From an uncultured Bacilli bacterium (GTDB taxonomy: Bacteria > Bacillota_I > Bacilli_A > RF39 > UBA660): a stretch of 64,000 bases of DNA. The notes under the pieces are model-generated. The model made no database searches and was not told where the DNA came from. It saw only the letters and a program-made list of their open reading frames with translations. Within the stretch, counting starts at the first letter, position 1. Each line of letters opens with the position of its first letter. The stretch lies in contig CAKOXP010000001.1 in assembly GCA_934130175.1 (NCBI GenBank), positions 57,438-121,437 of the forward strand, in the 5' to 3' direction. Of the stretch, positions 40,592 through 49,742 are shown in pieces. The translations under genes were made by a program, and so were the position numbers.

Positions 40592-41069
40592 ATATGCGTT
40601 TGATTTTTATTTTTGTTAAACTATCTATAATATAATCTTCATGGATATCTTGATCAAAGTCATAGTCTGTAGTTATATCGAGTCCAAGATAGTATATTTT
40701 TAAAAATGCCCTTAAAGTTCTAGTATTGCCATCTAAGAAAATTTGTTCCTCCCATATATTATATATACAGTTTGAGATACTTTCTTGATCGATATTATTT
40801 CTATCATATGCTAATGTTTTCAATTTATCTAGCTCACACTTTACTTTTTCCTTAGAGTCTTGACTGACAGTACTTTTTATTTTGCAATCTTCCTCATCAT
40901 ACAAATCTGAGAATAAAAATATATGTAATTTTTCTAAATAGTTTAATGAAAAGATGCTGTCTTCATTAAATGAAAAATATTCATCTATTAATCTATGCTT
41001 GAAGTTAGTTACCTTGTATTCTAATTTTTTTAGTTGTATGTCATCACTAATTCCAAGTTTGTTTTTCAT
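40590..41069 (-). CDS. Fic-like protein lacking the catalytic histidine
   Basis: 159 residues, all helical. The Fic signature HPFxDGN[GK]R appears as QIFLDGNTR at 109-117, so the catalytic His is Gln109, while the nucleotide-phosphate-binding DGNTR part is kept. The upstream and downstream helices (CIYNIWEE, TLRAFLKIYYL) fit the family. AMP transfer is therefore unlikely; it may be an inactive regulator or a degenerate gene. It stands alone on the minus strand. Confidence 0.68.
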   Translation of the reverse strand: MKNKLGISDDIQLKKLEYKVTNFKHRLIDEYFSFNEDSIFSLNYLEKLHIFLFSDLYDEEDCKIKSTVSQDSKEKVKCELDKLKTLAYDRNNIDQESISNCIYNIWEEQIFLDGNTRTLRAFLKIYYLGLDITTDYDFDQDIHEDYIIDSLTKIKIKRI

Positions 41070-41188
41070 AATTATACCTCCGAATGATTAAGTTATTTAT
41101 TTGTTATTGAAACATATGCCTATTAAAAAGTCAAATATCAGTTAAAAATTATAGTTTTAAAGTTTGAATGAATCATATTTTATTTTTA

Positions 41189-41217
41189 TTGTTATTTTTA
41201 GCATTTTTTGGTATAAT
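41189..41217 (+). promoter_or_regulatory. lepA promoter
   Basis: TTGTTA (41189-41194), 17-bp spacer, TATAAT (41212-41217) with extended TG. ATAATCTATC (41213-41222) and GATAGATTAT (41232-41241) form a perfect 10-bp inverted repeat reaching the start codon, as at the phosphoketolase promoter. Confidence 0.75.
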
Positions 41218-41239
41218 CTATCTCGAGGACTGATAGATT

Positions 41240-43036
41240 ATGAAACAAGCAAATATAAGAAATTTTTGTATTATTGCTCATATTGATCATGGTAAAAGTA
41301 CGTTAGCTGATAGAATTTTAGAAAAAACAGGTTCTATATCTAAACATGAATTAAAAGAACAAATGCTTGATAGTATGGATATTGAAAGAGAACGTGGTAT
41401 TACTATTAAGTTAAACGCAGTTCAGATTAATTATAAATATAAGAATGAAGATTATTACTTGCATTTAATTGATACTCCAGGACATGTCGATTTTTCTTAT
41501 GAGGTATCACGTAGTCTAGCTGCATGTGAGGGAGCTTTACTTGTTGTTGATGCTTCTCAAGGAATAGAAGCTCAGACTTTAGCAAACTTATATCTTGCCC
41601 TTGATAACAACTTAACGATTATTCCAGTCATTAATAAAATAGATTTGCCAAATGCTGATGTAGATAAAGTAGCTGGTGAGTTAGAAAATTTAGGTTTTAA
41701 CAAAGAGGATATAATTTTAACCAGTGCTAAAACAGGAATTGGAATAGACGAGTTATTAGAAAGTATCGTCTTAAAAATACCTGCTCCAAAGGGAAATCCT
41801 GATGCTCCATTAAAAGCTTTGATATTTGATAGTGTTTTTGATTCTTATAAAGGGGTTATTACAAGTATTAGAGTTGTAGATGGAAAGTTAAAAACTAAGG
41901 ATATAATTAAAATGATGGAGACTAATGCTACATATGAGGTGTTATCTCTTACTATTAATACACCACATGAAAAAGAAGTGAAGGAACTTTCTAGTGGAGA
42001 GGTTGGTTATTTATATGCTTCAATTAAAAGTTTGGAAGATGTTAAAGTAGGAGATACGATTACAACTAAAGATAGTCCTGCTGAAGAATCACTTCCTGGA
42101 TATAAAGAAATGAAACCGATGGTTTATTGTGGAATATATCCAATAGAAGCTAATCGTTTTGATGATTTGAGAGAAGCTTTAGAAAAATTGAAATTAAATG
42201 ATGCCGCTTTAACTTTTGAGGCAGAAACATCAAAAGCTTTAGGTTTTGGATTTAGATGTGGTTTTTTAGGACTTTTACATATGGAAATTATTGAAGAGAG
42301 AATTGAGCGTGAATTTAATATAGATATAATTGCAACATCTCCTTCAGTTATTTATGAGGTTTTACTTACCGATAAGTCTAAAATGATGATAGATTCACCA
42401 ACTAAGATGCCTGACAGAAGTGTTATATCTAAAACTTATGAGCCTTATGTTAAAACATCTATTTTTACACCAAAGGATTATATTGGACCAATTATGGAAT
42501 TATGTCAGGATAGACGTGGAACATTCATTAATATGGATTATTTAGATGATGACAGGGTAACAATATACTATAAGTTACCACTTTCTGAAATAGTATATGA
42601 TTTTTTTGATAAATTAAAATCAGCAACTAAAGGATATGCTTCATTTGATTATGATTTTATTGGATATCAAGAAAGTAATTTAGTAAAAATGGATATCTTA
42701 TTAAATGGCGAAATAGTTGATGCTTTATCAGTAATAGTTCACAAAGACTATGCCTATAAAAGGGGCAAAACTGTAGTTCAAAAATTAAAAGAAATTATAC
42801 CTCGTCAAATGTTTGAAGTACCAATTCAAGCAGCAATAGGAATGCATGTTATTGCTAGAGAAACAATTAAGGCTATGCGTAAAAACGTTTTAGCAAAGTG
42901 TTATGGTGGAGATGTCACCAGAAAAAAGAAATTATTAGAAAAACAAAAAGCAGGAAAGAAAAGAATGAAACAGATAGGAAGTGTTGAAGTTCCTCAAGAA
43001 GCATTCTTATCAATTCTTTCGACTGATGAAAAATAA
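41240..43036 (+). CDS. lepA: Elongation factor 4 (LepA)
   Basis: 598 residues, full length. A ribosomal GTPase that back-translocates tRNAs and helps ribosome assembly. G-domain motifs are AHIDHGKSTL (G1), RGITIK (G2), DTPGHVDF (G3) and NKIDLP (G4), and the LepA-specific C-terminal domain ends VPQEAFLSIL. It starts at ATG 41240. Followed at 23 bases by an unknown gene and hemW, a common lepA-hemW neighbourhood; hrcA is missing. Confidence 0.97.
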   Translation: MKQANIRNFCIIAHIDHGKSTLADRILEKTGSISKHELKEQMLDSMDIERERGITIKLNAVQINYKYKNEDYYLHLIDTPGHVDFSYEVSRSLAACEGALLVVDASQGIEAQTLANLYLALDNNLTIIPVINKIDLPNADVDKVAGELENLGFNKEDIILTSAKTGIGIDELLESIVLKIPAPKGNPDAPLKALIFDSVFDSYKGVITSIRVVDGKLKTKDIIKMMETNATYEVLSLTINTPHEKEVKELSSGEVGYLYASIKSLEDVKVGDTITTKDSPAEESLPGYKEMKPMVYCGIYPIEANRFDDLREALEKLKLNDAALTFEAETSKALGFGFRCGFLGLLHMEIIEERIEREFNIDIIATSPSVIYEVLLTDKSKMMIDSPTKMPDRSVISKTYEPYVKTSIFTPKDYIGPIMELCQDRRGTFINMDYLDDDRVTIYYKLPLSEIVYDFFDKLKSATKGYASFDYDFIGYQESNLVKMDILLNGEIVDALSVIVHKDYAYKRGKTVVQKLKEIIPRQMFEVPIQAAIGMHVIARETIKAMRKNVLAKCYGGDVTRKKKLLEKQKAGKKRMKQIGSVEVPQEAFLSILSTDEK

Positions 43037-43058
43037 ATTATAAAGGGTGGTTTTTAAA

Positions 43059-43574
43059 TTGAGAAAATATACAATAACTTATACTAATTTAGTACTTAAT
43101 ACTTTATTAGATTTATCAAAAAGAAGAAATAGAACAACAATTGATGAAAAGGATATTAGTGTTTTTGAAAAAACATTAAAAAAGATATCTAAAGATAATA
43201 ATATTGATTTAGATATAGAATATCAAACTGATGGTACTTTATTTGAAGAAAAAATTGGTAAGTATGCTCATATGGAAGAAAGCAAAGATCTAGGAGTTAC
43301 TTATACATTGTATCCTTGGATAGACAGTAATGAATTAGAAAAAGAACTTCAATGTTCAATTTTTGTTAGTATGGAACCTGTATATAGAGTAACTAGAGAT
43401 AGTTTAAGATTTTCTAGAGATGCTTTAACAGAAAACAGATTAAATCAGGTGACTTATAAAATTAATCATTATTATTTAGATAGTTTAGAATCTTATATTG
43501 CTGAGTTAGACGAAAAAAAACAAGAAGCAAAAAAACAAATCCAAAAAATTAAGACAAATTTTAAAATAAGGTAG
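43059..43574 (+). CDS. Hypothetical protein between lepA and hemW
   Basis: 171 residues, not recognised. Mixed alpha/beta, no membrane segment, ends in a basic helix (KKQIQKIKTN). TTG 43059 is the likely start because AAAGGGTGG lies eight bases upstream; the GTG at 43047 is inside that site. Its place in the lepA-hemW operon is the only clue to its role. Confidence 0.68.
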   Translation: MRKYTITYTNLVLNTLLDLSKRRNRTTIDEKDISVFEKTLKKISKDNNIDLDIEYQTDGTLFEEKIGKYAHMEESKDLGVTYTLYPWIDSNELEKELQCSIFVSMEPVYRVTRDSLRFSRDALTENRLNQVTYKINHYYLDSLESYIAELDEKKQEAKKQIQKIKTNFKIR

Positions 43575-43580
43575 TTATAT

Positions 43581-44669
43581 ATGATTAAAAACTGTTATAT
43601 TCATATTCCTTTTTGTAAAAAAATATGTGCATATTGTGATTTTTGTAAAGTTTTCTACAACGAACAAATGACTGATAAATATTTAAAGGCACTAGATAAT
43701 GAAATAAAAACGATATATAACTATGAAGAATTAGAAACAATTTATATTGGCGGGGGAACCCCTTCTTCTTTATCTATTAAGGAGTTAGAAGAACTTTTTG
43801 AAATAATTGGACAATTAAAAAGAAAAAAGAATTGTGAATTTACTATAGAATGTAATTTTGAAACAATAACTAAAGAAAAATTGGAATTATTTAAAAAGAA
43901 TGGAGTTAATCGTCTTAGCTTTGGTATTGAGTCTATTTCTTCAAAGAATCTTGAACTGTTAGAAAGAAAAGAAGACAAAAAAAGAATTGAGGCTATAGTA
44001 TCTGTCTCTAGAAAATTAGGTTTTTCTAATATTAATTTAGATTTAATGTATGCTATACCTGGTGAGAGAGTATCAGATTTAGATGAAGATTTAAATTTTT
44101 TAATTAGTCTAAATCCAGAACATATATCTACATATTCCTTAATGATAGAAGAAAACACCAAACTTTATCTAAATCGTATTGAAAAAATTGATGAGGATTT
44201 AGATAATACGATGTATAATAGAATATGTGATAGATTAAAAGAAGAATATAATCACTATGAAATTAGTAATTTTTCTAAGTCAGGTTATGAATCAAAGCAT
44301 AATCTATGTTATTGGAAAAACAACGAATATTATGGCTTTGGTGTTTCTGCATCATCTTATAGGGGTGATGTTAGATATACAAATACTAAAAGTATTACTA
44401 AATATTTAAAAAACAACTATAAGTATTATCAAGAAAAACTTACTGACAAAGACAAAATGATTTATGAGATGATTTTAGGGTTACGATTGACAAAAGGTGT
44501 TTCCAAAGAGCGTTTTCATAATAGATATGGAATAAATATAGAAGAGTACTTTGATATTAAACGTCTTTTAGAAAAAGGATTAATTTTAGAAAATGATAGT
44601 AATTATTATATTGCTGAGGATAAGTTATATATCAGTAATGAAATACTATTAAGTTTTATAAAGGAGTAG
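43581..44669 (+). CDS. hemW: Radical SAM protein HemW (heme chaperone family)
   Basis: 362 residues. The radical SAM cluster motif is CKKICAYCDFCK (Cys at 11, 15, 18) after YIHIPF, followed by GGGTPSSL and the HemN_C-type C-terminal region (MILGLRLTKGVS). Members of this length are HemW-type heme-binding proteins, not coproporphyrinogen oxidases. It overlaps no neighbour and is 6 bases from the previous gene. Confidence 0.9.
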   Translation: MIKNCYIHIPFCKKICAYCDFCKVFYNEQMTDKYLKALDNEIKTIYNYEELETIYIGGGTPSSLSIKELEELFEIIGQLKRKKNCEFTIECNFETITKEKLELFKKNGVNRLSFGIESISSKNLELLERKEDKKRIEAIVSVSRKLGFSNINLDLMYAIPGERVSDLDEDLNFLISLNPEHISTYSLMIEENTKLYLNRIEKIDEDLDNTMYNRICDRLKEEYNHYEISNFSKSGYESKHNLCYWKNNEYYGFGVSASSYRGDVRYTNTKSITKYLKNNYKYYQEKLTDKDKMIYEMILGLRLTKGVSKERFHNRYGINIEEYFDIKRLLEKGLILENDSNYYIAEDKLYISNEILLSFIKE

Positions 44670-44671
44670 AA

Positions 44672-45253
44672 ATGGAAAGAATAGAAGTATTTAAAAGTGA
44701 GATTAATTTTATTAAAGAAAATAGAGTAAAACAATCACTAATATATATGATTAACAAATTACCTGATTATTTTTTTACAATTCCAGCAGCATCAACTGGT
44801 AAATATCATCCTGCCTATGCTCAAGGAGAAGGAGGATTATTAAGACATTCTAAAGCAGCAATGAGGATTGGTTATGAATTACTTTCTAACCCTGCTATTG
44901 GTGATAAATATACTGATCTTGAAAAGGATTTAATGCTTATGGCCTTACTTTTACATGATGGTTTAAAACTAGGGCTTCCTCAAGAAAAGTATACACGCTT
45001 TGATCATCCAATATTAATGGCAAATTTTGTTTTAGAAGAAGCAGATAATTTAGAAATTTCTAAAGAAGAAGCTGAATTTGTGACTGACGTTATTAAAACC
45101 CATATGGGGGTTTGGACTACTGATTACAATGGTAATGAAGTTTTAGAAAAACCAAAGACAAAATATCAAAATTTCGTTCATATGTGCGATTATTTAGCAA
45201 GTAGGAAATGTATATTATTACCTTTCGATGATAACAATAATATTAATGTGTAA
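44672..45253 (+). CDS. HD-domain phosphohydrolase
   Basis: 193 residues. The HD motif is LLLHD (His-Asp) after LLRHSKAAM, and later His in TRFDHPI and KTHMGVW fit metal coordination. Probably hydrolyses a nucleotide or polynucleotide phosphate ester; substrate unknown. It follows hemW by two bases and closes the lepA operon. Confidence 0.82.
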   Translation: MERIEVFKSEINFIKENRVKQSLIYMINKLPDYFFTIPAASTGKYHPAYAQGEGGLLRHSKAAMRIGYELLSNPAIGDKYTDLEKDLMLMALLLHDGLKLGLPQEKYTRFDHPILMANFVLEEADNLEISKEEAEFVTDVIKTHMGVWTTDYNGNEVLEKPKTKYQNFVHMCDYLASRKCILLPFDDNNNINV

Positions 45254-45290
45254 ATATTTTGTAAAACAAAAAAATCTTAAGTTTATTAAC

Positions 45291-45319
45291 TTGTAATGAA
45301 TAGCTTAATTTGATATTCT
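45291..45319 (+). promoter_or_regulatory. Promoter of the exported-protein gene
   Basis: TTGTAA (45291-45296), 17-bp spacer, TATTCT (45314-45319) with extended TG at 45311-45312. Confidence 0.6.
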
Positions 45320-45339
45320 TTAAGTAGAGGTGGATGTAT

Positions 45340-45933
45340 ATGAAGAATGAGCAAAAAAATAATAAAAAAGAGATAATAATAACTGCTTTATCTGTTCTAA
45401 TTTTAGTAGTTGCGGTATTTGGAATTTCATATTCTATATGGAGTCAAACTTTTTATGGAACTAAGGAAAATAGTATTAATACTGGATATGTTTCTTTTAC
45501 ATATAACGAGAGTGATACTAATGTTATTGATATTAAAAATGCAGTACCAATGACTGATGCTAACGGTAAGATGTTAACTGGTGGTTCTAATACTTTTGAT
45601 TTTACTGTATCAGCTAAATTTGCAGGTGTTTCATCTATTGGTTATGAAGTTTACGCTACTCCGATAGAAAAAACTATTGATACTAAGTATGTTAAGGTTT
45701 ATTTAACTGATCAAAATGATAATCCTATATCAGGATTTGATACTACTGTTCCTACATATGATACTCTTACAGATTCTAGTGAGACTGGATCTAAAACAAT
45801 CTACAAATCTGAGCTTACTAAATCTGAAGAAGTTAAAAAGTATCGTTTAAGAGTTTGGATTAGTTCTGATTACGATTATCCGGAAGAGTCTAAAAAATTA
45901 TCATTTAAAGTTAATGTTAAAGGTATGGCATAG
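45340..45933 (+). CDS. Membrane-anchored or exported beta-sandwich protein (TasA/camelysin-like pattern)
   Basis: 197 residues. A basic start, a membrane segment (about 10-31) and an exported beta-rich domain whose beginning (SYSIWSQTF then NSINTGYVSFTY) resembles the signal-proximal part of TasA/camelysin-type proteins. ATG 45340 is chosen because GAGGTGG is at the right distance; ATG 45334 would be too near. There is no SipW-like signal peptidase gene nearby, so the assignment is tentative. Confidence 0.62.
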   Translation: MKNEQKNNKKEIIITALSVLILVVAVFGISYSIWSQTFYGTKENSINTGYVSFTYNESDTNVIDIKNAVPMTDANGKMLTGGSNTFDFTVSAKFAGVSSIGYEVYATPIEKTIDTKYVKVYLTDQNDNPISGFDTTVPTYDTLTDSSETGSKTIYKSELTKSEEVKKYRLRVWISSDYDYPEESKKLSFKVNVKGMA

Positions 45934-45975
45934 AGTAATAAAACTACTTTGTGCTTTTTTAAAGGAGGAATTACT

Positions 45976-46659
45976 ATGAAGGGAAAAATTATTGTTATTG
46001 AGGGTACTGATTGTTCAGGAAAAGAAACTCAATCTACTTTACTAGAAAAAAAATTAAACGAGATGGGAGTTAAATGTATTAGGTTTGAATTTCCTAATTA
46101 CAATAGTCCCACAGGAAAAATTGTAGGTGGTGCTTATTTAGGTAAACCAGAAATATCAGAATCTTTTTTTGAAGAAGGGGCTACTAATCTAGATCCACAT
46201 ATTGCATGCTTATATTATGCAGCTGATAGGAAATATAATATTAAAGAAATAGAAAAATATCTAGATCTAGGCTATATTTGTATACTAGATAGATATACAA
46301 CTTCTAATATGGCACATCAGGGTGGAAAAATACATAATAAAGATGAAAGATTTCATATGTATCAATGGATTGATAAATTAGAATTTTGGTTATTACAACT
46401 TCCAAAACCTGATAAAACAATTTTTCTTCATATGCCTTATGAATATGCAGTTACGCTTAAGAAAAACAGATTAAATTTGGATGCACATGAAAAAAGTGAA
46501 GAACACTTAAAAAATGCAGAAGAAGCCTATGTTGAATTATCAGAACTTTATAATTGGGAGAAAATAGAATGCGTAGAGGATGGAAAAATTAAGACTATTG
46601 AAGATATAGGCAATGAAGTTTTTGAAAAAGTCAAGAATATAATAAAAGAAGATAGCTAG
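45976..46659 (+). CDS. tmk: Thymidylate kinase
   Basis: 227 residues. It phosphorylates dTMP to dTDP. The P-loop is EGTDCSGKETQS, the DR(Y/H) motif is LDRYTTSNMAHQ and a lid region follows. It has AAAGGAGG before ATG 45976; the in-frame codon at 45949 would place the Shine-Dalgarno in the coding region. The lid and the C-terminus are somewhat longer than in standard Tmk. Confidence 0.88.
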   Translation: MKGKIIVIEGTDCSGKETQSTLLEKKLNEMGVKCIRFEFPNYNSPTGKIVGGAYLGKPEISESFFEEGATNLDPHIACLYYAADRKYNIKEIEKYLDLGYICILDRYTTSNMAHQGGKIHNKDERFHMYQWIDKLEFWLLQLPKPDKTIFLHMPYEYAVTLKKNRLNLDAHEKSEEHLKNAEEAYVELSELYNWEKIECVEDGKIKTIEDIGNEVFEKVKNIIKEDS

Positions 46660-46675
46660 TTTTAGCTATCTTTTT
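46650..46675. terminator. Terminator between tmk and the converging pilB-like gene
   Basis: AGATAGCTA (46650-46658) pairs with TAGCTATCT (46663-46671), then T. The tmk stop codon is in the stem. Confidence 0.85.
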
Positions 46676-48331
46676 CTATACAACTGTTTCGGAAACGATT
46701 GTAGGAGTTGATTGTTTTAAATTTGGATTTTCAATTATATTATTATTTGCTTGAGCTTGATTGTTTACTTGTAAGTTAGGATTTTGGTTTTTGTCTTCTT
46801 GTGGTTTTTCAATGTTAACTTCAATTTTTGGAAATTCAATAAGAGTAGGTTCGCTTTGAGAAGGTTGTTGTTGATTTAAAATAGAGGATGTCTGATTTGA
46901 GATTGTAGCAGCTCCTGTTTGAACTTGAGAAGATACAATCTGAGGCGTTGCATTAGAACTATTTTCTTGTTGAGCGTTAGTATTTAATGATGAAGGACTA
47001 TTTTGAACTGTTTTTTCAACGAGTGATGTTGTATTATTTGAAACATTACTATTAGTTGTAGCAGTTAATTGTTTAGTTTGCTCTTTTTTAGTTTCCTCTT
47101 CTTCAACTTCAGCTAACTCTGTAGTGTAATCATCATTATCATCTGAGTCTATTTCAATTATTCTATAGATTTCCTCAAATGAGGTAATACCTTCAAGTAC
47201 TTTATTTAATCCGTCTTGCAATAGGGTAATAACATTTGATGTATATACTAGTTTTCTTAATTCTTCCTTGGTTAACTTCTCATTATTTAGAGCAAGTCTA
47301 ATGTCATCATCTATTTCTAGTACTTCTTGAACGGCAATACGTCCACGGTAGCCATTATGACACTCACTACAACCATTAGGATTAGCATCAAATACAGTTT
47401 CAATATCTTTTCCTAAAGAACGTTTGAAAATCTTCTTCTCATAATTAGTAGTTTCACGACTAACACGACATTTTGGACAAATTTTCTTTGCTAATCTTTG
47501 GGATATAATACCAGTTAGAGCAGTAGAAAGTAAATATCTTTCAACATCCATATCTAAGAGTCTTTCAATTGTTGATAATGAATTATTTGTATGGATAGTA
47601 GACAAGACAAAGTGTCCTGTAATAGAAGCACGAACTGCTATTTTAGCGGTTTCAGAATCACGAATTTCTCCTATTAGAATTATATTAGGGTCTTGTCTTA
47701 AAATTGATCTTAAAACAGTAGCAAAATCAAGTCCAATTTCACTATTAACTTGGACTTGATTTAGTCCTTCTATATTCATTTCAACGGGGTCTTCAACAGT
47801 AATAATATTAACTTCTTTTTTGTTTAGAGTTTGTAATATTGAATATGTGGTAGTAGACTTACCAGAACCAGTAGCTCCTGTTACTAAAACTATTCCATTA
47901 GGAACAGCAATCATTCGTTTTAGTTTTAAAAAATTAGTATGAGAAAATCCTAAATACTCAAGTCCTTGTAAACTTCTTGAATAATCAAGAATACGAATAA
48001 CTATTTTCTCGCCCTCATTAGTTGGTAAACAAGAAACACGCATATCTAAATATAAGTTACCAAATTGACCTTTAATAGCGCCATCCTGAGGAAGACGGCT
48101 TTCTGTGATATTCATATTAGCAAGTAACTTTAATCTTGTTGTTAAGTTTCTTTCGTAATCCTGTGGCACTAATGTATAATCTTGTAAATCGCCATCTATT
48201 CTAATTCTTACCATTAAACCATCTTCTCTAGGATCAAAATGGATATCACTGGCACCACTCTTGGCAGAATACATAATAATATAATCGGCTACTTGAGTGA
48301 TTGGCGTTTTTTTATAATCAAATGTTACCAT
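46676..48331 (-). CDS. PilB/GspE-type secretion ATPase with long Gln/Asn-rich C-terminal extension
   Basis: 551 residues. The N-terminal GspE_N domain is missing; the protein starts with the core, ASDIHFDPRE. Walker A is GATGSGKSTT, the Asp box and Walker B are IITVEDPVE and IILIGEIRDSETA, and the zinc site is CPKC followed about 40 residues later by CSEC. After residue ~410 comes a disordered tail of about 140 residues rich in Gln, Asn, Ser and Thr, unusual in this family. It would drive assembly of a type IV pilus-like or competence-type pseudopilus. The two prepilin genes are divergent from it. Confidence 0.92.
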   Translation of the reverse strand: MVTFDYKKTPITQVADYIIMYSAKSGASDIHFDPREDGLMVRIRIDGDLQDYTLVPQDYERNLTTRLKLLANMNITESRLPQDGAIKGQFGNLYLDMRVSCLPTNEGEKIVIRILDYSRSLQGLEYLGFSHTNFLKLKRMIAVPNGIVLVTGATGSGKSTTTYSILQTLNKKEVNIITVEDPVEMNIEGLNQVQVNSEIGLDFATVLRSILRQDPNIILIGEIRDSETAKIAVRASITGHFVLSTIHTNNSLSTIERLLDMDVERYLLSTALTGIISQRLAKKICPKCRVSRETTNYEKKIFKRSLGKDIETVFDANPNGCSECHNGYRGRIAVQEVLEIDDDIRLALNNEKLTKEELRKLVYTSNVITLLQDGLNKVLEGITSFEEIYRIIEIDSDDNDDYTTELAEVEEEETKKEQTKQLTATTNSNVSNNTTSLVEKTVQNSPSSLNTNAQQENSSNATPQIVSSQVQTGAATISNQTSSILNQQQPSQSEPTLIEFPKIEVNIEKPQEDKNQNPNLQVNNQAQANNNIIENPNLKQSTPTIVSETVV

Positions 48332-48426
48332 GAATTTTCAACCCCTTTTGTCTACTTTCCTATGGTTTTTTATCTTAATTTATTATATAATAGATTTATC
48401 ATAATAGCAAGGAGTGAAATTAAAAA

Positions 48427-49068
48427 ATGCTCAAATTAAATAAAAAGGGATTTGCGTTAGTTGAAACTTTAATTGTATCTGTTATTGTTATGGCAATTTT
48501 TTCTATTCTTTATACGAATTTCTTTCCTATGATGGGTGAATATGAAAGAAGAGAAGGCTATGACGATATAGATAGTATTTATAAATCCTACTTAATAAAG
48601 ACTTTTTTAGAAACATCAGAATATAATGGTGTTGATTTTAAAAATCGTTTAGATCAAACAAATAATAGTGCTCAAGGATATTATGTGAAAATTTTTGAAT
48701 CAACATTTGGTGATGGCAGTGTTCAAAAGGATACAGAATACTGTGAGGCGCTTGTTCTTAATAATGATGAAAAACAATTGGGATATTGCCGAAATTTATT
48801 TTATGAAACAGGTGTTAACAAGGTATATATAACTAAATATAATCTTTCTTCATTAAAACAAAATTTAAAAAAAGGTGATGATCCTCAAAGTGATTTAGAT
48901 TCATCTACCAAGGATTATATTGATACTTTGCCATATTATAGTAAAGTTGAGAATAACAATGGTTACAGCTATAGAATTATAGTAGAATACGCTAAATATA
49001 CTAATATAAATTCAGAAGCTGGTCGTAAAGAATTATATAGTTTTTCTACGATAGGGGTTGATTTATAA
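48427..49068 (+). CDS. Prepilin-type (pseudopilin) protein
   Basis: 213 residues. The prepilin signal is KKGFALVETLIVSVIV: a cleavage site after Gly, with F+1 and Glu+5, then a hydrophobic helix. The rest is an exported domain with three Cys. AAGGAGTG precedes ATG 48427. It should be cleaved by a prepilin peptidase, which is not in this window, and assembled with the ATPase encoded divergently. Confidence 0.88.
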   Translation: MLKLNKKGFALVETLIVSVIVMAIFSILYTNFFPMMGEYERREGYDDIDSIYKSYLIKTFLETSEYNGVDFKNRLDQTNNSAQGYYVKIFESTFGDGSVQKDTEYCEALVLNNDEKQLGYCRNLFYETGVNKVYITKYNLSSLKQNLKKGDDPQSDLDSSTKDYIDTLPYYSKVENNNGYSYRIIVEYAKYTNINSEAGRKELYSFSTIGVDL

Positions 49069-49742
49069 TGAAAATCAAGTTGAATAATAAGGGATTAACA
49101 GCTATTGAAATCTTACTTTGTTTTGTATTAGTAAGTATAATAGTAATATCTATGATGAGTGTTGTTACTAATTATAAAGATAAAGAAGAAATTGAATCAA
49201 CTAAAAATAATATTATAACTTATAAAAATACAATTACTAAAGCTATCTATGATGATATTATAAAAAATAAGGGAGTTACTAAAGCAACTATTACAGAAAC
49301 AGGTAATAGCAGTAATGATTATGAACTAGAAAAACAAATAACCCTAACTTATAAAAATTCTACAAGTTCGGTAATAAAAATTCATGCATACTCAAAATGT
49401 TATAATGTTGACAAAAAAAACGGAAAATCAGAAAAAACATATAACCAAGTTTGCAATGAAAAAAATTCTTCAAACATTGATGAAAATAATAGTGAATATT
49501 ATATTGATTTTAAAAAAGCAGGGGATAGTGCACCTGAGAGATTTTCATTAACAAAGATAGGTGGTTTAAAATTTAATGATATAAGTGTTGAAGATAGAAC
49601 AAGTACTGATGGCACTTTAACCAATGCTACTAACTTTATAAGTATTCATATAGGGCTAATTCAAACCGATTTAGGAACTAAATATGATATTTTAAATATA
49701 GTTACACCTAATGTTGATGTTTATAACGGGGCATTAGGTTAG
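49068..49742 (+). CDS. Prepilin-type (pseudopilin) protein
   Basis: 224 residues. Prepilin signal NKGLTAIEILLCFVLVS, with Gly at the cleavage site and Glu+5. The rest is an exported domain with two Cys. The start overlaps the stop of the first pilin gene by one base. Its 3' end overlaps the converging ylbJ gene by 9 bases (49734-49742). Confidence 0.88.
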   Translation: MKIKLNNKGLTAIEILLCFVLVSIIVISMMSVVTNYKDKEEIESTKNNIITYKNTITKAIYDDIIKNKGVTKATITETGNSSNDYELEKQITLTYKNSTSSVIKIHAYSKCYNVDKKNGKSEKTYNQVCNEKNSSNIDENNSEYYIDFKKAGDSAPERFSLTKIGGLKFNDISVEDRTSTDGTLTNATNFISIHIGLIQTDLGTKYDILNIVTPNVDVYNGALG

